Source of the DNA: Gluconacetobacter tumulicola
GTDB lineage: Bacteria > Pseudomonadota > Alphaproteobacteria > Acetobacterales > Acetobacteraceae
NCBI RefSeq assembly: GCF_014174215.1
Contig: NZ_JABEQL010000028.1
Coordinates: forward strand, 1 to 53,374
Direction: 5' to 3'
Length of the DNA stretch: 53,374 nt
Shown: piece after piece, positions 49,225-53,374 of the stretch
Position numbering within the stretch: position 1 is the stretch's first letter
Layout of the letters: every line of letters starts with the position of its first letter
Notes under the pieces: generated by a model
What the model was told of the DNA's origin: nothing
Databases searched by the model: none
The model's input: the letters and a program-made list of their open reading frames with translations, nothing else
Program-made: the position numbers and the translations under genes

Positions 49225-49758
49225 ATGACATCGGTGGAAACGGAGGCGCGCACGGAGTGTACGCTGGTGCTGGGTGGTGTTCGCTCGGGAAAGAGCCGGC
49301 ATGCCGAGCAACTGGTCATGGCCGCGCCGGCACCCTGGATCTATATCGCCACCGCCCGCGCATGGGACGAGGAAATGCAAGCGCGGATCGAGCGGCATCG
49401 GGAGGAGCGTGCCGTCGGCTGGCAGACGGTCGAAGAGCCTCTGGGCCTCGCGGGCGCGCTCGAGGAAGCCGGACCGGCGCCGGTGCTGGTGGATTGCCTG
49501 ACCCTGTGGTTGACCAATCTGCTGCTGGCGGAACGCGATATCGCGTCCGAGACGGGTGCTGTGTTGCGGGTGTTGGCACGACGGTCGGCTCCGACCGTTC
49601 TGGTAAGCAATGAGGTGGGGCTGGGTATTGTGCCGGAGACGCCGCTGGGCAGGCGCTTTCGGGATGAAGCCGGATGGCTGAACCAGGCCGTGGCGTGCGC
49701 GGCGCGGCGGGTCGTCTTCATGGTGGCCGGACTGCCGATGATCGTGAAAGCCGGGTGA
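49225..49758 (+). CDS. cobU: Adenosylcobinamide kinase / adenosylcobinamide-phosphate guanylyltransferase
   Basis: 177 residues. The P-loop GGVRSGKS is at 17-24, and the catalytic His region is RIERHREERAVGWQTVEEP. VDCLTLWLTNLL and SNEVGLGIVPETPLGRRFRDEAGWLNQ complete the CobU signature. It phosphorylates adenosylcobinamide and then adds GMP, giving the substrate of CobS. ATG 49225 is preferred because aaggag sits eight bases upstream; ATG 49216 overlaps that site. It is divergent from cobT. Confidence 0.93.
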   Translation: MTSVETEARTECTLVLGGVRSGKSRHAEQLVMAAPAPWIYIATARAWDEEMQARIERHREERAVGWQTVEEPLGLAGALEEAGPAPVLVDCLTLWLTNLLLAERDIASETGAVLRVLARRSAPTVLVSNEVGLGIVPETPLGRRFRDEAGWLNQAVACAARRVVFMVAGLPMIVKAG

Positions 49759-50523
49759 ACGGGAAAGATGGAGCACGACATGCCGTCTTCGAACGGGTCA
49801 CGATCGTGCATTCGACAGCCGCATGGCGGGCATGTCCCGATACGTGCCTTCCTGCTGACCGTTTTTTATCTGGCAGCCCATGGTGCGATTCTCCCGGAAT
49901 CAGGGGGGCGATATGATCGCTTTCGCTTCGGGGAAGGGGACATCGCGCGATAGCCGGACCCATGACTCCAGCGATGGTACTCATGCCTGTTCGTTCGACG
50001 AATTTCGAAATCTCGCGGCTTGCGGGTTCTTCGGGGATCGGGCGGTCGGTCGGAGGGCCCGGGAAATCGCCAGACGGCATGGACGATTTCCCGTCTCACC
50101 CATCCCCGGTCGGTGCGACGCGGGAATCCGGTCTCCCTTCGCGGCCTCGGAGGCTGGCATATCGACTGTTGCGACGAACATGACGGAAGAACCGCGAAAT
50201 TTTTCTACTTTTGCAAAATCGTTTAAATAATAAAGAAAAAATTGATTTCAATAGGTTGCATGTTCTGCTTCGGCGTGGCGCGTTTCGGCGTCCCGCAAGA
50301 AAAAACGAGGCTCGGTTAATGCTTTGACTTGACAGAGGCGGCCACAACGCCGAGATGATGCCGAAGAAGAAAGATATTTTTTACCCGACACCCAGGCAGG
50401 CCATCGACGATGGCGGGGAACGAAAACGGTCTTTCAGAATTCCGGTTTCCGATCACGCCGTCATGGCGCATCGGCTCCGGACGGACTGTCGGTCATCAAG
50501 ACAAACGAAAGGTTGCACCCATA
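49759..50523. other. Non-coding stretch between cobU and the H1-like gene
   Basis: About 765 bp without a convincing gene. Short open frames exist, but none has a good ribosome site or protein-like composition. The right part (50190-50330) is markedly AT-rich (runs of aaaaaatt and tttaaataataaag), and probably holds the promoter of the H1-like gene. ttgact near 50328 could be a -35 element, but no matching -10 is seen. Confidence 0.5.
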
Positions 50524-51465
50524 ATGAGTGATGAGACGAAACCCACCCGGCGCCGGACGCCCCGCAAGGATGTCGAGACCGTGGTGACCGCGCCGCCGAC
50601 GCCCGAGGCGACGCCTGCGAAGCGCGGCCGCGGGAAGACCAAGGTCGCCGCACCCAAGATTGAAACGGCCCCTGTCGCGCCGGCCCCCGTCGCGGCCAAG
50701 GCCGAGGAAAAGCCGGCACGTCGCGCGCGCGTTGCCAAGGCGGCCAAGGTGGCGGTCGAGCCCGTTGCTGCGCCGGTTCCGCCCGCGCCCGCGCGGCGTC
50801 GAGGAACGCCGCGCACGGCGCTGAAGGTCGGCCCCGTTTCGGAAGAAGCGGTGACGTCGCCCCGCAAACCCGCCAAGTCGGTTGCCGCGACGGCCAAGAA
50901 GCCGGCTGCCAAGGCCCGCACGACGCGCAAGGCGGCTGTCGTGGTGGCACCGGTGGTGCCTGCCAAGGCTCCGGCCCGTCGGAAGGAAGCGGTTGCCGTT
51001 GCGCCGGTCGAGCCCCCGAAGCGGGGTGCGAAGGCCCGTGCCGCCGTGGTCGTGGAAACGAAGCCGGCTTCGGTAAAAGCGCGCAAGACCACGACGAAGT
51101 CGGTCAAGGAAGCGCCGAAGCCCGAAGTGAAGGCGACCGCCGTGAAGGCCAAGGCGTCCGCTGGCCGGAAGGCCGCGCCGGAGGACGTCGCCAAGCCGGT
51201 GGCCAAGGCCCCCGCGAAGGTCGCCGTGAAGAAGGCCACGCCGAAGCCCGCCGCGAAGACCGTTGCCAAGGCCGGGAAGGTTCCGGCCAAGGCGCCGGCA
51301 CCGGCCAAGAAGGCGGTTGCCGCCAAGGCCGCGCCGACGCCGCAGCGTGGAACCGGCCGCCGCATGGCGAAAGGGGATCGAACGGCGGTCGACGCATGGC
51401 GTGAAGCGCGCGAAGCGCGCAAGCAGGTGCGTCTGGCCCGTCTGGCAGCCGCACGCGGCCAGTAA
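50524..51465 (+). CDS. Histone-H1-like Ala/Lys/Pro-rich nucleoid protein
   Basis: 313 residues composed almost entirely of Ala, Lys, Val, Pro and Arg. Repeated (K/A)-(A/P)-K-A segments occur, such as AKKPAAKARTTRKAAVVV and KPAAKTVAKAGKVPAKAPA. The N-terminus MSDETKPTRRRTPRKD and a helical C-terminus (DAWREAREARKQVRLARLAA) flank this. It resembles AlgP/Hc1-type DNA-binding tails and likely compacts DNA or RNA. Low complexity prevents firm family assignment. The C-terminal helical part may be the functional or dimer region. A strong terminator follows at 51507. Confidence 0.75.
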   Translation: MSDETKPTRRRTPRKDVETVVTAPPTPEATPAKRGRGKTKVAAPKIETAPVAPAPVAAKAEEKPARRARVAKAAKVAVEPVAAPVPPAPARRRGTPRTALKVGPVSEEAVTSPRKPAKSVAATAKKPAAKARTTRKAAVVVAPVVPAKAPARRKEAVAVAPVEPPKRGAKARAAVVVETKPASVKARKTTTKSVKEAPKPEVKATAVKAKASAGRKAAPEDVAKPVAKAPAKVAVKKATPKPAAKTVAKAGKVPAKAPAPAKKAVAAKAAPTPQRGTGRRMAKGDRTAVDAWREAREARKQVRLARLAAARGQ

Positions 51466-51506
51466 CGTCCGGCGCATCGCGCCGCAGGCGAACGAGCGTT
51501 GATTGG

Positions 51507-51545
51507 AAAGGGGGCGGCACGTCATGGACGTGCCGCCCTTTTTCT
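51507..51545 (+). terminator. Rho-independent terminator
   Basis: ggcggcacgtc, loop atg, gacgtgccgcc followed by a T-rich tail (ctttttc). A strong 11-bp stem with A bases on the left and T bases on the right. It ends the H1-like transcript. Confidence 0.9.
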
Positions 51546-51558
51546 TTCTGGTGGTTTC

Positions 51559-51572
51559 GGGGGGGGGGGGGG
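51559..51572. repeat. Run of 14 G bases
   Basis: An uninterrupted homopolymer of 14 G, in non-coding DNA 225 bp before fumC. Such runs vary in length by slippage and can alter promoter spacing. Confidence 0.85.
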
Positions 51573-51796
51573 CGTTCGGAGAGGGCGGGTTGGCGGGCCT
51601 TGCCCAGTGCAAACGACGCGCACTGACCCATGGGTTCCAAGACAGTCTCCGACAGGCGGGATGCTTGCGATTCATGCCGAATTGGTGATGGGGGATTCGG
51701 TGGACGGTGAGTCGGTCGGGGTGGCACCGTGCTGCGGACGGCTGGCCGGATATGCCGGTCGTGGCGACGTGATCTGACGTGACGGAGGATGACGAC

Positions 51797-53245
51797 ATGT
51801 CCGAATACCGACTGCATTCCGATCTGCCGATCGGCCTGAATGCGCAGGGCGAGCGGCAGGAGCATGACGCGCTGGGCGCGCTGCCGGTGCCGGCCGACCG
51901 CTATTGGGGGGCGCAGACGCAGCGCAGCCTGATTCATTTTTCGATCGGCACCGACCGCATGCCGCTGGAACTCTGCCGGGCTTATGGTCTGGTGAAGAAG
52001 GCGGCGGCGCTGGTGAACCAGGAGGCCGGGCGCCTGCCCGACTGGAAGGCTGCTGCCATCATGCAGGCGGCGGACGAGGTCGCGGACGGGCGGCTGGACG
52101 CGCATTTTCCATTGTTCGTCTGGCAGACCGGGTCAGGTACGCAGACCAACATGAACGTCAACGAGGTGATCGCCAATCGTGCGATCCAGTTGCTGGGTGG
52201 CGAGCCGGGAAGCCAGAAGCCGATTCACCCCAATGATGATGTCAATATGGGGCAGTCCAGCAACGACACTTTTCCCACTGCCATGCATGTGGCGACGGTG
52301 CGCGGGATCGATGCGGGCCTGCTGCCGGAACTGGACGCGCTGGCCGGGTTGATCGAGGCCCGGTCGCGCGAATGGCAGGATGTCGTGAAAATCGGCCGCA
52401 CCCATTTGCAGGATGCGGTGCCGCTGACGGTCGGTCAGGAATGGTCGGGCTGGGCGCATCAGATTCGCGATGCCATGCGTGCCGTGCAGGCCGCGCGTGA
52501 AAGCGCGCTGGAGTTGGCGGCCGGCGGTACGGCGGTGGGAACCGGGCTGAACGCGCCGGCGGGTTTCGGGAAGGCGATCGCGGCCCGGCTGGCGGAACTG
52601 ACCGGTGCTACGTTCGTGACCGCGCCCAATAAATTCGCAGCCCTCGCCGGGCTGGATGCGATGGTGCGCGTGTCGTCCGCCATTCGCGGATGCGCCGTGG
52701 TGCTGATGAAGATCGCCAACGACATGCGCTGGCTGGGCTCCGGCCCGCGATGCGGATTGGCGGAACTGTCCCTGCCGGCGAACGAGCCAGGATCGTCGAT
52801 CATGCCGGGCAAGGTCAATCCGACCCAGTGCGAGGCCATGGTCATGATCTGTACCCAGATCCTGGGCAATGATGCCGCTGTTGCCTTTGCGGGCAGCCAG
52901 GGGCAATTCGAACTGAACGTGATGCGTCCGGTCGTGATCGCGAACGTGCTGCACTCCCTGCGTATACTGGCCGATGGCTGCCGGTCGTTCCGGACCTTCT
53001 CGGTGGAGGGGACGCAACTGAATCTCGAGCGGATTCGCCGCTATGTCGAAGGATCGGTGATGCTGGTGACGGCGCTGACGCCCGCCATCGGTTATGACCG
53101 GGCCTCGGCGATCGCGCATGACGCGATGGAGCATGATCTGTCGCTGCGCGAGGCGGCCTTGCGATCGGGGCTGGTGAATGCGGAAACGTTCGACCGCCTG
53201 GTGCGGCCGATCGATATGGTAGGCCACGGAGTAGCCGGCGCCTGA
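51797..53245 (+). CDS. fumC: Class II fumarate hydratase
   Basis: 482 residues. It has the class II fumarase signature GSSIMPGKVNPTQCE, and QTGSGTQTNMNVNEVIANRA and NMGQSSNDTFPTAMH. Catalytic Ser and His are in SSIMPGK and in RTHLQDA. It hydrates fumarate to malate in the TCA cycle, in the cytoplasm. It is about 18 residues longer than the usual 463 because of the N-terminal leader. The start at 51797 (MSEYRLHSDLPI) is chosen because ggagg lies nine bases upstream; GTG 51779 is an earlier alternative. Confidence 0.95.
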   Translation: MSEYRLHSDLPIGLNAQGERQEHDALGALPVPADRYWGAQTQRSLIHFSIGTDRMPLELCRAYGLVKKAAALVNQEAGRLPDWKAAAIMQAADEVADGRLDAHFPLFVWQTGSGTQTNMNVNEVIANRAIQLLGGEPGSQKPIHPNDDVNMGQSSNDTFPTAMHVATVRGIDAGLLPELDALAGLIEARSREWQDVVKIGRTHLQDAVPLTVGQEWSGWAHQIRDAMRAVQAARESALELAAGGTAVGTGLNAPAGFGKAIAARLAELTGATFVTAPNKFAALAGLDAMVRVSSAIRGCAVVLMKIANDMRWLGSGPRCGLAELSLPANEPGSSIMPGKVNPTQCEAMVMICTQILGNDAAVAFAGSQGQFELNVMRPVVIANVLHSLRILADGCRSFRTFSVEGTQLNLERIRRYVEGSVMLVTALTPAIGYDRASAIAHDAMEHDLSLREAALRSGLVNAETFDRLVRPIDMVGHGVAGA

Positions 53246-53247
53246 AA

Positions 53248-53310
53248 GCCTGACTGGAAATGGGCGCTGGTGGCGATCCGACGCGCGTTTCCTGTGCTCC
53301 GATGCTCATG
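53248..53310. repeat. Palindromic dispersed repeat, copy F (left end only)
   Basis: aagcctgactggaaatgggc, then gatccgacgcgcgtttcctg and gctccgatgctc repeat the left half of copies A and B. It directly follows the fumC stop and then turns into unrelated sequence (gtgtggacggcc). The right half may lie outside the match or be deleted. Confidence 0.75.
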
Positions 53311-53374
53311 TGTGGACGGCCCTGGGAAAGCAAGAGGGATCTGACTGATATGTGAGGATCGGAGCGATTGCGGT

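Noticed and set aside
49768-49953. Short frame after cobU, hydrophobic in the middle (AFLLTVFYLAAHGAIL)
   Set aside because: No ribosome site and no protein-like ends. Left as non-coding.
1-53374. CRISPR array or rRNA genes
   Set aside because: No regularly spaced direct repeats and no rRNA-like sequence were seen. The only RNA gene certain is tRNA-Arg.

Overview
The window looks like chromosomal DNA of a GC-rich alphaproteobacterium. The protein flavour (tandem dipeptide-type ABC genes, the CobS/CobT/CobU set, the small membrane proteins, an outer-membrane receptor of acetic-acid-bacterial type) best suits an acetic acid bacterium (Acetobacteraceae; Gluconacetobacter or Komagataeibacter relatives). 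This is inference from gene content and base use, not a database match.

Region 1 (about 1-20.8 kb) behaves like an accessory island. It ends at a tRNA-Arg(CCG) gene (20720-20796). The C-terminal end of a tyrosine integrase runs into the 3' end of that tRNA, and an intact IS3-family element (19184-20424) cuts the integrase off on its left. The far left holds a broken IS110 transposase. Between them lies a gene set for quaternary trimethylammonium compounds. It has a GlxA/CdhR-type regulator, a beta-keto-acid cleavage enzyme, and an L-carnitine dehydrogenase fused to a thioesterase. It also has an alpha/beta hydrolase, a ChoX-like choline/betaine-binding protein, choline sulfatase, a CocE-type hydrolase, a damaged TonB-dependent receptor and an MFS transporter. 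Next come a gamma-butyrobetaine-hydroxylase-like dioxygenase, an HD-domain putative di-iron oxygenase, a second (TmpA-like) dioxygenase, and a second GlxA-type regulator. Read together, carnitine (imported, or made from gamma-butyrobetaine) would be oxidised and cleaved to glycine betaine, and choline-O-sulfate would yield choline. The TmpA-like/HD pair resembles the known TmpA/TmpB route that turns 2-trimethylaminoethylphosphonate into glycine betaine plus phosphate. No glycine-betaine demethylation genes are in the window, so betaine may be the end product used here.

Region 2 (20.8-33.5 kb) looks like core genome: a lipoprotein hydrolase, a zinc-finger protein, DNA polymerase I, an unusual SCO-family protein, and a six-gene oligopeptide-type ABC transporter operon with two paralogous binding proteins. 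A palindromic repeat family (about 100-180 bp) is inserted at the head of this operon and in the middle of it. The family recurs at 45.3, 47.2 and 53.2 kb but I do not see it in region 1.

Region 3 (33.5-47.2 kb) is a mixture: a LytTR membrane regulator, hydrolases, a TetR regulator divergent from a small membrane protein with an obvious operator between them, a large beta-propeller diguanylate cyclase, DinB, a hydroxyacid dehydrogenase, PlsC, a CHRD protein, an SMR transporter and several very small proteins. A candidate small RNA with its own terminator lies at about 44.05-44.22 kb.

Region 4 (47.3-53.4 kb) carries cobalamin nucleotide-loop assembly genes (cobS, cobT, divergent cobU), a histone-H1-like Ala/Lys-rich protein with a clear terminator, and fumC.

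The most notable findings are the TmpA-like/HD/BBOX trio inside a carnitine/choline-sulfate island, the TonB receptor broken by an 8-bp tandem duplication plus an in-frame stop, the repeat family inside the ABC operon, and the SCO protein with a disrupted copper site.
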